Below, in pieces: positions 9,549-17,647 of a stretch of 64,000 bases of DNA. The position numbers and the translations under genes are program-made. Positions within the stretch are counted from its first letter, which is position 1; each line of letters begins with the position of its first letter. The stretch is from positions 1-64,000 of the forward strand of contig JAJECO010000094.1 of assembly GCA_022822005.1 (NCBI GenBank). The letters are read 5' to 3'. The notes under the pieces are model-generated. The model saw nothing but the letters and a program-made list of their open reading frames with translations, ran no database searches and was not told the origin of the DNA. The stretch is from Candidatus Poribacteria bacterium. Its GTDB lineage: Bacteria > Poribacteria > WGA-4E > PCPOR2b.

Positions 9549-10850
9549 TCAAACAATCAGAGACTGCTTGGCGGAAGCACGCTGAATCAGAAGGCGGTAG
9601 ACCTTGTCATTCCGTAGTGTGTCGCGAAACTCCTCCAAACGATTGCTCTCGCGCAACAAACTCGTATATTTTTGAGGATCTCGATTTTGCTGTTCAGCCA
9701 TGCGTCGAATCTCTATATCCAACTCATCGTCTGTGACCCTAATATTCTCGCGTTCAGCAATGACATCAAACATCCACGCTTGCTTTGTTTGCTTGATTGC
9801 ATCTTCGCGCAACTCCGTGGGCAGTTTTTCCATATCTATTCCCGCTTGTTCAGGAGTTTGACCTTCTTGCCTGAGTCGTTGGAGAATGTTTTGAACCGTC
9901 TGCTGCACATGTTGGTCAACAATAGATTCAGGAATGTCAATTGCTGTTTTTTCAATTAGCTGTTCAAGGATATCTTCCCGCTGACGATGATTGTGGATTG
10001 CCTTCTGCTCTTCAACAAGATTATTCCAGATAGCGCCCCTGAGTTGTTCATAGTTTTCGTATTCCAAATCTTTTGCAAATTCGTCATCAAGGGACGGGAG
10101 CTGTTTCTCTGTAATTGCGCGGAGTGCGACATTAAAAACGGCATGTTTGCCAGCAAGTTCGGGATTTTCATGATCAGCATCGAAATCCATTTCAATTTGC
10201 CGGCTCTCATCCACAGACATACCGATTACCTCAGCCTCAACCGCTGGTAGCAGCATTCCCTTGCCAATGTCGATATCCGCATCCTGTTTGCTTCCATCGG
10301 TGATCGGCGTACCATCGACAAGGCATTCCCAGTCAATCCGCACGGAGTCGCTCTCCTCGACCGAACGGTCCACTTCAAGCGGAACGTAGGTTGCGAACTG
10401 TTCCTGCAACCGCTCAATATACTCATCCACTTCTTCACGCGGAACATTGGGAGGCGATTTATCAATGGTTAAATCTTCATATTCAGGGAGGACAAAATCA
10501 GGCTTGACATCCAGGGTTGCTTCAAAGACAAGTGGCTGACCTTCCTTCAGTTCCATCTGATGCATGGGCGGCGAGAGTTCAAGGTTGCCCAGGGGAATCA
10601 GCCGTTCAGAGATCAGAGCCTGTTCATAGGCGGGTGGGACGAGATTTTGGATGGCTTCGGCTTTGAGGTGCTCTGCAAATCGTGATTTAAGAATACTAAG
10701 GGGAACTTTTCCTTTGCGAAAGCCGGGAACTGAAACTTTGCTTCGCAAAGCGTGGCAGTTACGCTCCAGTTCTTGGGTGACTTCTTCAGCGGCAATTTCA
10801 ACGCGCATATGTACCTGACTGTTTCCCAGCTTTTCAACTTCGACCTTCAA
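9549..10850 (-). CDS. tig: Trigger factor, ribosome-associated chaperone
   Basis: 433 residues. The N-terminal ribosome-binding domain carries the GFRKGKVP signature (about 45-52), the middle part is the FKBP-type peptidyl-prolyl isomerase domain (about 155-245), and the C-terminal part is the helical chaperone domain. It binds nascent chains at the ribosome exit. The start is the TTG at 10850: GGAGG lies 5 bases upstream, whereas the TTG at 10862 is part of that site. First gene of the protease operon, directly downstream of a tRNA-Leu gene with only 35 bases between them, so it may be read from the tRNA transcription unit. Confidence 0.95.
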   Translation of the reverse strand: MKVEVEKLGNSQVHMRVEIAAEEVTQELERNCHALRSKVSVPGFRKGKVPLSILKSRFAEHLKAEAIQNLVPPAYEQALISERLIPLGNLELSPPMHQMELKEGQPLVFEATLDVKPDFVLPEYEDLTIDKSPPNVPREEVDEYIERLQEQFATYVPLEVDRSVEESDSVRIDWECLVDGTPITDGSKQDADIDIGKGMLLPAVEAEVIGMSVDESRQIEMDFDADHENPELAGKHAVFNVALRAITEKQLPSLDDEFAKDLEYENYEQLRGAIWNNLVEEQKAIHNHRQREDILEQLIEKTAIDIPESIVDQHVQQTVQNILQRLRQEGQTPEQAGIDMEKLPTELREDAIKQTKQAWMFDVIAERENIRVTDDELDIEIRRMAEQQNRDPQKYTSLLRESNRLEEFRDTLRNDKVYRLLIQRASAKQSLIV

Positions 10851-10885
10851 GTAGACCTCCAAATTATATCAGAAAAGGCGTTTGA

Positions 10886-10969
10886 TGGGCGAGGAGGGAC
10901 TTGAACCCTCACGGGGAAAACCCCAATAGATCCTAAATCTATCTTGTCTACCGATTCCAACACCCGCCC
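10886..10969 (-). tRNA. tRNA-Leu (anticodon UAG)
   Basis: Cloverleaf of 84 bases without encoded CCA. The acceptor GGGCGGG pairs with CTCGCCC, the anticodon stem ATAGA/TCTAT encloses TTTAGGA, and there is a long variable arm with GGGG/CCCC, as expected for a type II leucine tRNA. Confidence 0.93.
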
Positions 10970-10981
10970 ACGTCAAAATGG

Positions 10982-11055
10982 TGCGCCGTGAAGGAATCGA
11001 ACCTTCAACCGCCTGATTAAGAGTCAGATGCTCTGCCTGGTTGAGCTAACGGCGC
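10982..11055 (-). tRNA. tRNA-Lys (anticodon CUU)
   Basis: 74 bases, acceptor GCGCCGT/ACGGCGC, anticodon loop CTCTTAA, T arm GAAGGTTCGATTCCTTC. CCA is not encoded. Twelve bases separate it from the tRNA-Leu gene. Confidence 0.93.
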
Positions 11056-11065
11056 AGAAGAAAAG

Positions 11066-11139
11066 CGCGCCCGGAGGGACTCGAACCCCCAACTTATAGA
11101 TCCGAAGTCTATTGCTCTATCCAATTGAACTACGGACGC
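11066..11139 (-). tRNA. tRNA-Arg (anticodon UCG)
   Basis: 74 bases, acceptor GCGTCCG/CGGGCGC with one G-U pair, anticodon stem ATAGA/TCTAT around CTTCGGA, discriminator G. CCA is not encoded. Confidence 0.92.
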
Positions 11140-11174
11140 ATTTTGCCAACTTGACTGCAGCAAGATTAAAATGT

Positions 11175-11208
11175 CAAAAAAACTGTAACCCTTATCTAGT
11201 AGGGTTAC
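11175..11208 (-). terminator. Terminator inside the tRNA cluster
   Basis: On the minus strand a perfect 8-bp stem GTAACCCT/AGGGTTAC with an 8-base loop is followed by AG and seven T. It separates the upstream trio (Arg-UCU, His, Pro) from the downstream trio (Arg-UCG, Lys, Leu) and tig. The T-tract runs into TTGACA, a perfect -35 sequence, so a new promoter could begin here, but I see no convincing -10. Confidence 0.7.
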
Positions 11209-11323
11209 CGAGCTACGAGTTGAATCAAGAGGGTTTGAATCTTTGGTCTCCCCGATTTCCTCGTCAAAGTGTTATACGGGGTACACCCTCTATATCACAG
11301 AAGCTGCTCTGTTTTTGCAGCGA

Positions 11324-11399
<76 letters not shown>

Positions 11400-11407
11400 A
11401 CAAAAGG

Positions 11408-11481
11408 GGTGGATGATGGGATTTGAACCCACGACCACTTGATCCACAGTCAAGCGCTCTACCGACTGAGCTACATCCACC
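11408..11481 (-). tRNA. tRNA-His (anticodon GUG)
   Basis: 74 bases including the histidine-specific extra G at -1, which pairs with discriminator C73. Acceptor GTGGATG/CATCCAC, anticodon loop CTGTGGA. Eight bases separate it from tRNA-Pro. Confidence 0.93.
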
Positions 11482-11494
11482 ATAAAGGGTTTGG

Positions 11495-11568
11495 CACGCC
11501 CGGCAGGGTTCGAACCTGCGACCACCTGATTAGAAGTCAGGTGCTCTATCCAGCTGAGCTACGGGCGC
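11495..11568 (-). tRNA. tRNA-Arg (anticodon UCU)
   Basis: 74 bases, acceptor GCGCCCG/CGGGCGT with a terminal G-U pair, anticodon loop CTTCTAA, discriminator G. First intact gene of the leftward tRNA array. Confidence 0.92.
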
Positions 11569-11589
11569 ATACAGAAGGCGAAAAAATAA

Positions 11590-11667
11590 GGTGGAAACGA
11601 TTTAACCTCCCACCTTTCCGGATATTTTGATCGGAATACATTAACCGGGCCATGCTACGCCCGTCTT
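11590..11667 (-). pseudogene. Decayed tRNA, tRNA-Pro-like 5' half
   Basis: On the minus strand the first part reads GGGCGTAGCATGGCCCGGTTA, matching the 5' half of the tRNA-Pro gene at 11325-11399 except for a few bases. The rest can form arm-like hairpins (GGTGGGA/TTCCACC near the T-arm position, TTCCG/CGGAA near the anticodon position), but the 3' acceptor strand does not pair with the 5' one and the loop is wrong. It sits between the array promoter and the first intact tRNA, so it is probably still transcribed. Confidence 0.55.
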
Positions 11668-11697
11668 TTTTCGGACTTGCTGCAAAAAGGTTCGGAA

Positions 11698-11726
11698 AAT
11701 ATACCACATTTTATGGGCAGTTGCAA
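11698..11726 (-). promoter_or_regulatory. Promoter of the tRNA array
   Basis: Sigma70-type: -35 TTGCAA at 11721-11726, 17-base spacer, -10 TATATT at 11698-11703, facing the tRNA relic and tRNA genes. Predicted transcription start near 11691. Together with 11569-11935 this gap holds only the relic, this promoter and a possible rightward promoter. Confidence 0.6.
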
Positions 11727-11863
11727 GTCAAAATTAAGGTTGATAGAGAGCGAAAATCTATTATCGGAGCACCCCTCAGGTGACTTTGTTGTGAGAGAAA
11801 GTATGATAGCATAAGGGAAATCTTTTCTGCTCGGACATTTGTCTGGCAGTTTAAGTAAGCGTC

Positions 11864-11872
11864 TGGTAAAAT
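11864..11872 (+). promoter_or_regulatory. Possible extended -10 promoter for the DUF58-der-SDR operon
   Basis: TGGTAAAAT fits an extended -10 element (TGnTATAAT type) 64 bases before the DUF58 start codon. No good -35 is seen. Confidence 0.3.
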
Positions 11873-11935
11873 AGTATGTTGTTGCCTTTAGTGGCAATCT
11901 CAGTTGTTCTTAATCTGTTCATATAGGGAAAACCA

Positions 11936-12811
11936 ATGCCCCTCTTAGACACCAATTTTCTCAAACAGATTAGCCGCTTCCAAATTCGTTCCGAAAATGT
12001 ATTTCGCGGGAAGTTCAAAGGCGAACGACGCAGCCTCAACCGGGGCGCGAGTGTTGAATTTGCGGATTACCGCACCTATGAGCTTGGTGATGACCTACGC
12101 CATATCGACTGGAACGTCTATGCCCGATTGGACCGCCTCTTTCTTAAATTGTTCAATGCGGAAGAGGACCTTCCAATCTTTATCCTGATCGATAATAGCA
12201 CCTCAATGGATTTCGGGCAGCCCACGAAATTAGAGTGTGCCAAGCGGGTTGCAGCGGCACTGAGCTATATCGGTTTAATCAGCTTTGATCGCGTCTCTGT
12301 TTATGCGTTCTCAGATCAATTGACCCCGATCATTCCCGCTATGTACGGAAAGGCGCAGTTTCCAAAGGTGTCACAAGCGATAGAGGGGATTGCGGTGGGC
12401 GCAGAAACGCATCTGACGGCGTGTCTACAGCGCTTTCTCACCGAAACAAAGGGACATGGTGTTGCCATTATCATCTCCGATTTTTGGGACATAGATGGTT
12501 ATGAAACAAGCATTAAGCGGCTTCTCTCGCGAAGTTTCGACTTAACGCTCTTCCATCTCCTCAGCGATGAAGAGATGCACCCACGACTTTCGGGTGAGTT
12601 AGAGTTAAGGGATGCGGAAACAGGACAGTCTAAAGAAATCACCGTTAATGAACAGGCACTCACGGGTTACACCAAGCGGTTGAACAGGTTTTGTGAAAAC
12701 TTGAGACGTTATTGCCTGAATCGTGGCGTGACTTATATCCGTATGAATCAGCAGACACCCATTGGGCAGTTAATTCTGCGAGATCTGCGACGGAGTGGCT
12801 TTATTCACTAA
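11936..12811 (+). CDS. DUF58 domain-containing protein, VWA-like
   Basis: 291 residues. The family core R-x-x-D-x-x-x-Y-x-x-G-D-x-x-R-x-I-D-W is at about 45-62 (FADYRTYELGDDLRHIDWN), and a von Willebrand A-like fold follows with a MIDAS-type D-N-S-T-S at about 88-92. DUF58 proteins usually accompany MoxR ATPases and BatA-like membrane proteins in envelope or metal-related chaperone systems. Here no MoxR gene is adjacent; a BatA-like gene lies 35 kb away (46586). The ATG at 11936 has only a weak AGGGA site. It is followed 18 bases later by der, so the three genes to 15075 form an operon. Confidence 0.88.
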   Translation: MPLLDTNFLKQISRFQIRSENVFRGKFKGERRSLNRGASVEFADYRTYELGDDLRHIDWNVYARLDRLFLKLFNAEEDLPIFILIDNSTSMDFGQPTKLECAKRVAAALSYIGLISFDRVSVYAFSDQLTPIIPAMYGKAQFPKVSQAIEGIAVGAETHLTACLQRFLTETKGHGVAIIISDFWDIDGYETSIKRLLSRSFDLTLFHLLSDEEMHPRLSGELELRDAETGQSKEITVNEQALTGYTKRLNRFCENLRRYCLNRGVTYIRMNQQTPIGQLILRDLRRSGFIH

Positions 12812-12829
12812 GGAAAGGGGGAATAACTC

Positions 12830-14227
12830 ATGGCACAACCAGTTGTAGCAATCGTTGGAAGACCCAACGTCGGAAAATCTTCCCTCTTCAATCTGATTGC
12901 GAAAGAACGGATTGCTGTCGTCCACGATCAGCCGGGTGTGACACGGGACCGGATTTACGCCGATGTCGAGTGGGATGATGGTCACTTTACTATCGTGGAT
13001 ACCGGCGGATTAGACCTCGATCCGGAAGATCACCTTATCGACAATGTGCAGTGGCAGGTCGAAGTCGCCTTGAACGAGGCAACGGTTATCCTGTTTGTCG
13101 TTGACGCACAAACGGGAATCATGCCGCATGATTTGCTTATCGCAGACATGTTGCGAAAAACAGACAAAGAGATTTTTGTTGTTGTCAATAAAGCGGATAA
13201 CGCCCGGTTGGAAACCGAAGGGACGGAGTTCTACCAACTTGCGCTTGGCGAACCTTTTTTCACCTCATGTGCACAGAACATGGGGATTAATGTCCTCCTT
13301 GACGAGGTTGTGTTTGCCATGCCGGAGGCAGAGACTGAAAATCCCGACGCTGTTACTGAACCGATCAAAATCGCTATTGTGGGTCGCCCAAATGCAGGCA
13401 AATCATCTCTGATCAACGCAATTCTCGGCGAGGATCGGATGATTGTTGATGATCGTCCCGGCACAACGCGTGATGCTGTAAATATCGGCTTTACCCATGA
13501 CACCGTGCCGTTTGAGTTAATTGACACGGCCGGGATGCGTAGGCGAACCGCCATTAATAGCGAACTTGAACAATCGACCGTACAACGCGCCATCCGTAGT
13601 ATTCGCAAGAGCGATATCTCATGGCTCGTTGTCGACGCCACCCGTGAGATTGCGCATCAAGATAAAACTATCGGCAGCTACATTGCCAGACAGGGTAAGC
13701 CATGCATTTTAGCGGTCAACAAATGGGATCTGATTGCAAAAGATAATTCTACCTTCAATCAGTTTGTCGAATCAATTCGCCGTCAGATGCCGCAGTTATT
13801 CTATGTTCCGATGCTATTTGTTTCAGCGCTCACGGATCTGCGTGTGATGAAGCTGCTCGACCTGACACTTACCATCCATCGCGAATATTCAACCAGTGTG
13901 TCCACACACGAGTTAAACAACCTGCTTGCACACCTTAAAAACGCTCACCCACCGCCACGTTCCGGAGGTGTGCGCCCGTCCCTGAAATATATGACACAGA
14001 TTAAGACCCAACCGCCGACGTTTTTACTTTTTGCGCGTCATGCAGATAAGATTCAGCCTCACTATGAAGCCTATTTGATGAACGGTATCCGTGAGGCATT
14101 CGGATTTAGTGGAACACCATTACGGATTTACTATCGGTCTGCTAATGCCAAGTTAGCGGCAAATTCCCACAACAAACGGAAAGAAGGAGACCGAAGATCT
14201 GCCGCTGCGAGAAAACGTAGGACGTAA
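12830..14227 (+). CDS. der: GTPase Der (EngA), ribosome assembly
   Basis: 465 residues with two tandem GTPase domains: GRPNVGKSS plus DTGG in the first (about 10-60), and GRPNAGKSS, DTAGM and NKWD in the second (about 182-310), then the C-terminal KH-like domain and a basic tail (RRSAAARKRR). Der is essential for 50S subunit maturation. The ATG at 12830 follows AAAGGGGG. It is flanked by DUF58 (18 bases) and an SDR gene (14 bases). Confidence 0.97.
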   Translation: MAQPVVAIVGRPNVGKSSLFNLIAKERIAVVHDQPGVTRDRIYADVEWDDGHFTIVDTGGLDLDPEDHLIDNVQWQVEVALNEATVILFVVDAQTGIMPHDLLIADMLRKTDKEIFVVVNKADNARLETEGTEFYQLALGEPFFTSCAQNMGINVLLDEVVFAMPEAETENPDAVTEPIKIAIVGRPNAGKSSLINAILGEDRMIVDDRPGTTRDAVNIGFTHDTVPFELIDTAGMRRRTAINSELEQSTVQRAIRSIRKSDISWLVVDATREIAHQDKTIGSYIARQGKPCILAVNKWDLIAKDNSTFNQFVESIRRQMPQLFYVPMLFVSALTDLRVMKLLDLTLTIHREYSTSVSTHELNNLLAHLKNAHPPPRSGGVRPSLKYMTQIKTQPPTFLLFARHADKIQPHYEAYLMNGIREAFGFSGTPLRIYYRSANAKLAANSHNKRKEGDRRSAAARKRRT

Positions 14228-14241
14228 CACAGGAGGATAGT

Positions 14242-15075
14242 ATGTCATCAGAGCAAGATCTTGGATTTTTCGCAACAGACGTTTCGCTGGAGGACAAAAG
14301 CGCAATTGTTACCGGGTCAAGCCGAGGGATTGGGAGGGCGATTGCCATTGAACTCGCACGGCAGGGAACGGACGTCCTTGTTAATTATAACCGTAACCGC
14401 GAAGCGGCGGAGGAAGTGAAAGCTGAAATTGAAAAACTTGGTCGAAAGGCGGTTATCCTGCAAGCGGATGTCAGCGATCTTGCACAGCATCAGAAATTGG
14501 TTGATACGGCGGTGGACGCCTTCGGCGGGGTCGATATTCTGGTCAACAATGCGGGCATTACGCGTATCGCCGATATCCTCGAAGAATCCGAAGAAGATTT
14601 CGATATCCTCATTCAGACCAATCTCAAGGCACCGCACTTTTTGACGCAACGGGTTGCAAACTATATGATCGCTGAGGGAATCCGTGGATGTATTGTTTAT
14701 ACCCTATCCATTTCAGACTCGCTTGCGTCCGACAACCGCGCCGCCTACTGTATCTCCAAAGCGGGCTTGGAGATGGGTATGAAGGTTTATGCGGGCCGGT
14801 TGGCAGAGGAAGGGATCAAAGTCAACGGCATTGAGGCGGGGGTTATCGACACAGATTTATCGCGGATCCGCATCCCAGATTATGAGGAGGCATCGAGAAA
14901 GGGATATGTCTTTATGGTTAGACCGGGCAAGCCGGAAGACATCGCGTATGCCGCCATCGCCGCAATGAAGATATACGACACGGGAAGATTGATTCCAGCC
15001 GCAGGAGGAACTATGACCCATCTGTTGAATCTGCGGATGATGACAGAGTTAGAGACCAACCGATCGCAAGGATAA
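14242..15075 (+). CDS. Short-chain dehydrogenase/reductase (FabG-like)
   Basis: 277 residues. The nucleotide-binding TGSSRGIG is at about 26-33, NNAG at about 105-108, and catalytic Tyr-Lys in YCISK at about 169-173, preceded by Ser in TLSISDS. Residues 1-18 are an extra leader before the Rossmann fold. The family oxidises or reduces hydroxyl/keto groups with NAD(P)(H); FabG-like sequence alone does not fix the substrate. GGAGG 6 bases before the ATG. Last gene of the DUF58-der operon. Confidence 0.9.
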   Translation: MSSEQDLGFFATDVSLEDKSAIVTGSSRGIGRAIAIELARQGTDVLVNYNRNREAAEEVKAEIEKLGRKAVILQADVSDLAQHQKLVDTAVDAFGGVDILVNNAGITRIADILEESEEDFDILIQTNLKAPHFLTQRVANYMIAEGIRGCIVYTLSISDSLASDNRAAYCISKAGLEMGMKVYAGRLAEEGIKVNGIEAGVIDTDLSRIRIPDYEEASRKGYVFMVRPGKPEDIAYAAIAAMKIYDTGRLIPAAGGTMTHLLNLRMMTELETNRSQG

Positions 15076-15120
15076 CGCACCTTCTTCGGCGGAAAAATCA
15101 AAATTAGGTTGAGTAGTAGA

Positions 15121-15170
15121 GGTTGGGGTCCCCAACCCCATTGGGCGAGGTGACCTCGCCCCTACGATTA
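15121..15170. repeat. REP-like double hairpin
   Basis: Two perfect hairpins, GGTTGGGG/CCCCAACC and GGGCGAGG/CCTCGCCC, followed by CTACGATTA. It lies between convergent genes and may stop transcription. Similar hairpins followed by CCCCTACGAT occur at 19817, 20827, 22854 and 39459. Confidence 0.6.
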
Positions 15171-15209
15171 CGAACACTTTCACATAAATGCCAACAGAAC
15201 CCAGTTATT

Positions 15210-16349
15210 TTACGGATTAACATAGGTTTCATTCAGATATCGGGCGATGATCTTGATATCTTCTTCTTCGAGGAAAAGTCCGTTATCGATCATCCGGACG
15301 ATAAGCTCTGTGGTCTCCTCTTCCGATGTTGGTGGGACATTATCAACATCTGATAGGTCGTGGCAGAGGGAACAGGTAATTTCAAACAACTCCCTCGCGG
15401 CTTCTGGGTCATAAGCCTCTTCAACCGGTGTTTCACCCGCCTCTTCAACCTCGTCCGGATTCACAATCACTTCATCTGGATTTACAATGACTTCATCCGG
15501 ATTTACAATCGCCTCATCTGCCACTTCATCCGGATTTGTCAAAACGGCTAAAGCGTTTTGTGCTTGGCTGACCTGCATTCGCTGTCTCCGCTGCTCTTTC
15601 GCTGATACTTGCAGTTCGGGCGTGATGGCGATGAGATATGCGGATACCGTCCACTGATCTTCTTGGGTAATTGGTTCCCCTATTATCGGTTTGATTGCCA
15701 TCCGATCCACCGTGCGCACCCAATCCGGCGGCGTGCGTGGACGTATTAGGATGGTTCGCAAATCGTGGCACTGAACGCATTTCTTCAGTAGAACGTCCTG
15801 TCCTTCACGCAGTTTCCGCCTTGTAGCCAATCTATCGAGCGGTGCATCGGGCGGTAATCCCGCCATTTGCAGTCGGGTATGCGTTCGTTCGATGCTGGCA
15901 TCACTGAAGACATTGCTGCTGACCTGCCGGACACTTTCTCGCAATGTGAAGGGTACGGAGAGACCAATTAGCAGATAGGTGCATATCAAGAGGACTGTCC
16001 CGATATATGGCATTGCCTCCTCAAAATGTCGGAAGAAGCGAAGGATCGAAATTTTGACCAACAGTAAAACGCCGATTGTGATACCGAGCATGAGGTGGGC
16101 AACGGTACGGGGTGGGAGTTCAACCTGATAGTTCCACAACCGGGGCACCATGTGCCACATCATGAAGACGTAGAGGATTAGATATGCATATCCGATAGCG
16201 CGATGGACGAACATCAGCGACTTCGGTGCCTCACTGGTCCGGGTTTCATGGTCGAAGGGATAGCCCCACAGTTTATACATCAAAAATACGGATGCATTGC
16301 CCAAACCAAGAAAGACAAGACCGAGTATTGTACTGGTTGCAATAGACAT
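15210..16349 (-). CDS. Membrane protein with four helices and two c-type heme sites
   Basis: 379 residues. Four transmembrane helices (about 5-27, 45-70, 82-106 and 114-137) carry histidines H49, H66 and H85 that could hold b heme. A periplasmic part follows with two c-heme motifs, CVQCH at 191-195 and CSLCH at 316-320, with possible Met ligands near 217 and 343. Between the hemes is a tandem NPDEV-I-V repeat. The best reading is an inner-membrane electron-transfer protein linking the quinone pool to periplasmic or outer-membrane partners; this is inference. The start ATG has AGGAGG 12 bases upstream. Last gene of a three-gene leftward cytochrome cluster. I do not recognise the full-length family. 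Confidence 0.8.
   Translation of the reverse strand: MSIATSTILGLVFLGLGNASVFLMYKLWGYPFDHETRTSEAPKSLMFVHRAIGYAYLILYVFMMWHMVPRLWNYQVELPPRTVAHLMLGITIGVLLLVKISILRFFRHFEEAMPYIGTVLLICTYLLIGLSVPFTLRESVRQVSSNVFSDASIERTHTRLQMAGLPPDAPLDRLATRRKLREGQDVLLKKCVQCHDLRTILIRPRTPPDWVRTVDRMAIKPIIGEPITQEDQWTVSAYLIAITPELQVSAKEQRRQRMQVSQAQNALAVLTNPDEVADEAIVNPDEVIVNPDEVIVNPDEVEEAGETPVEEAYDPEAARELFEITCSLCHDLSDVDNVPPTSEEETTELIVRMIDNGLFLEEEDIKIIARYLNETYVNP
15447..15538 (-). repeat. In-frame 21-bp tandem repeat encoding NPDEV-I-V units
   Basis: Four degenerate copies of a 21-base unit coding for N-P-D-E-V-I-V lie in the linker between the two c-heme domains; the first-translated copy carries a short insertion (ADEA). 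The unit is acidic and probably a flexible or metal-binding spacer. Confidence 0.8.
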
Positions 16350-16403
16350 CGTATCTTTTCCTCCTACAGATCAGATCCCTGAAAGTTTCAACCAAAAATT
16401 AGA

Positions 16404-17585
16404 TTAGAACCAGAAATGCGACATCAAGATGAGTTGATCTATCCCTTCAAGCTGGCGGTTGGACTGTGTTGCGTCCCGGTCATCGTTTGCAATGTTCAGC
16501 CAGTAGAATAGCTCAAGGGAACCGTTTTGCATAAAGATATATTGTGCAGCGAGCGTCACACGCTGGCTTCCATCCCCTTTGATCGTACGATCCGGATCAA
16601 ACAGCCCGTAGCGTCCGGAGAGCATCAGTTCCGGCATCACACGATACTTCGCACCAAGATAGTAACCTTTGGAGGTAATGTCATCATCGCTAGCTCCGAC
16701 GCTCTCATCATCGCCGAAACTGCTTCCGAAATTGAACTCGCCTTCGAGCGTGAGATTCTTGAGGGCAGCAGTCAAAAACGCGCCGGCCGTCATTTCACGA
16801 TCTGACTGCCTCCCGCTATCAAGAAGAAATGATACACCGCCCCGCACGGGTCCAAGCGTACTGCCAGCGGTTGCGGCCCACCCTTTATCCTGATTCGGAT
16901 CTACAGTCTGTCCTGCATTCCGTCCCCCGTTAAACACGGCGGCATTGTAGAATAATTTGCCGTAAGCACCTCCAACCCCCACACCGACATCCCGTTTATG
17001 CGATCCGAGGTTATACCCTTGTCGCACAAGGATGTTGTGGTCTCTCTGTTTAAGGCCAAACGGGATTTGGAATTGTCCCACCTTGACGTAGAGATGTTTA
17101 GGTATGGCGTCAACCGTTGCAAACATGTTGAGGGGTGTGCCCATGTTGTTGGATAGAGTCAAACTGAGCTTGTCCGAAGCCTGTGCGTTGAGGGTCAATT
17201 CACCCTGCATTAAAAGGAAGCTGTCAACGGAAGAATGGCAGGAGTTACAGGAGGCTATTGCACGTTCTTCGACATCGACATGGACAGTCTTGATATAAGC
17301 CGTACGAATGTTGACCGCTGTTGTGAGTCTCTGGCGGACCTCTTCTGCCTCCTTCATAATTGCTTCAGGATCGAAATCTTCGGGAAACTCAAAGTAGTTG
17401 TCCTCATAGACCTGTCCGACTGCGTTGCGCGGTCCTCCGCCCTCTGGATCGAGATGGCAGAAGATACATTCTTTGTCCTCCATCGCTGCAAATTCGGGGC
17501 GTGCCACGCTATTAGACACGAAAGAAACAGCTAAAAATCCGCTGAGTAGAAAGACCAAAAATCGAAACCGAAACCTGTACACCAA
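16404..17585 (-). CDS. Diheme cytochrome c fused to outer-membrane porin-like barrel
   Basis: 393 residues. A signal peptide (basic start, hydrophobic 8-22, likely cut after SVA at about 29) precedes two c-heme motifs, CIFCH at 40-44 and CNSCH at 113-117. From about 125 to the end alternating strands form a phosphate-porin/OprO-type barrel, finishing with the C-terminal aromatic residue (S-H-F-W-F) expected of an outer-membrane protein. A cytochrome joined to a barrel recalls Cyc2 iron oxidases, which have one heme and a smaller head, so this is not a standard Cyc2. Starts with TTG at 17585 (GGAGG 7 bases upstream) or the next codon, GTG. It is 54 bases upstream of the membrane cytochrome gene. 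Confidence 0.8.
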   Translation of the reverse strand: MVYRFRFRFLVFLLSGFLAVSFVSNSVARPEFAAMEDKECIFCHLDPEGGGPRNAVGQVYEDNYFEFPEDFDPEAIMKEAEEVRQRLTTAVNIRTAYIKTVHVDVEERAIASCNSCHSSVDSFLLMQGELTLNAQASDKLSLTLSNNMGTPLNMFATVDAIPKHLYVKVGQFQIPFGLKQRDHNILVRQGYNLGSHKRDVGVGVGGAYGKLFYNAAVFNGGRNAGQTVDPNQDKGWAATAGSTLGPVRGGVSFLLDSGRQSDREMTAGAFLTAALKNLTLEGEFNFGSSFGDDESVGASDDDITSKGYYLGAKYRVMPELMLSGRYGLFDPDRTIKGDGSQRVTLAAQYIFMQNGSLELFYWLNIANDDRDATQSNRQLEGIDQLILMSHFWF

Positions 17586-17647
17586 TTGAGAACCTCCTTA
17601 ACATGACAAAAGTGCAAAAATAGAGATGCCGGCTTGCCCGCCGCTCC

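Noticed and set aside
15447-15538. CRISPR-like array
   Set aside because: The units are contiguous 21-base coding repeats without spacers and lie in frame inside a gene.
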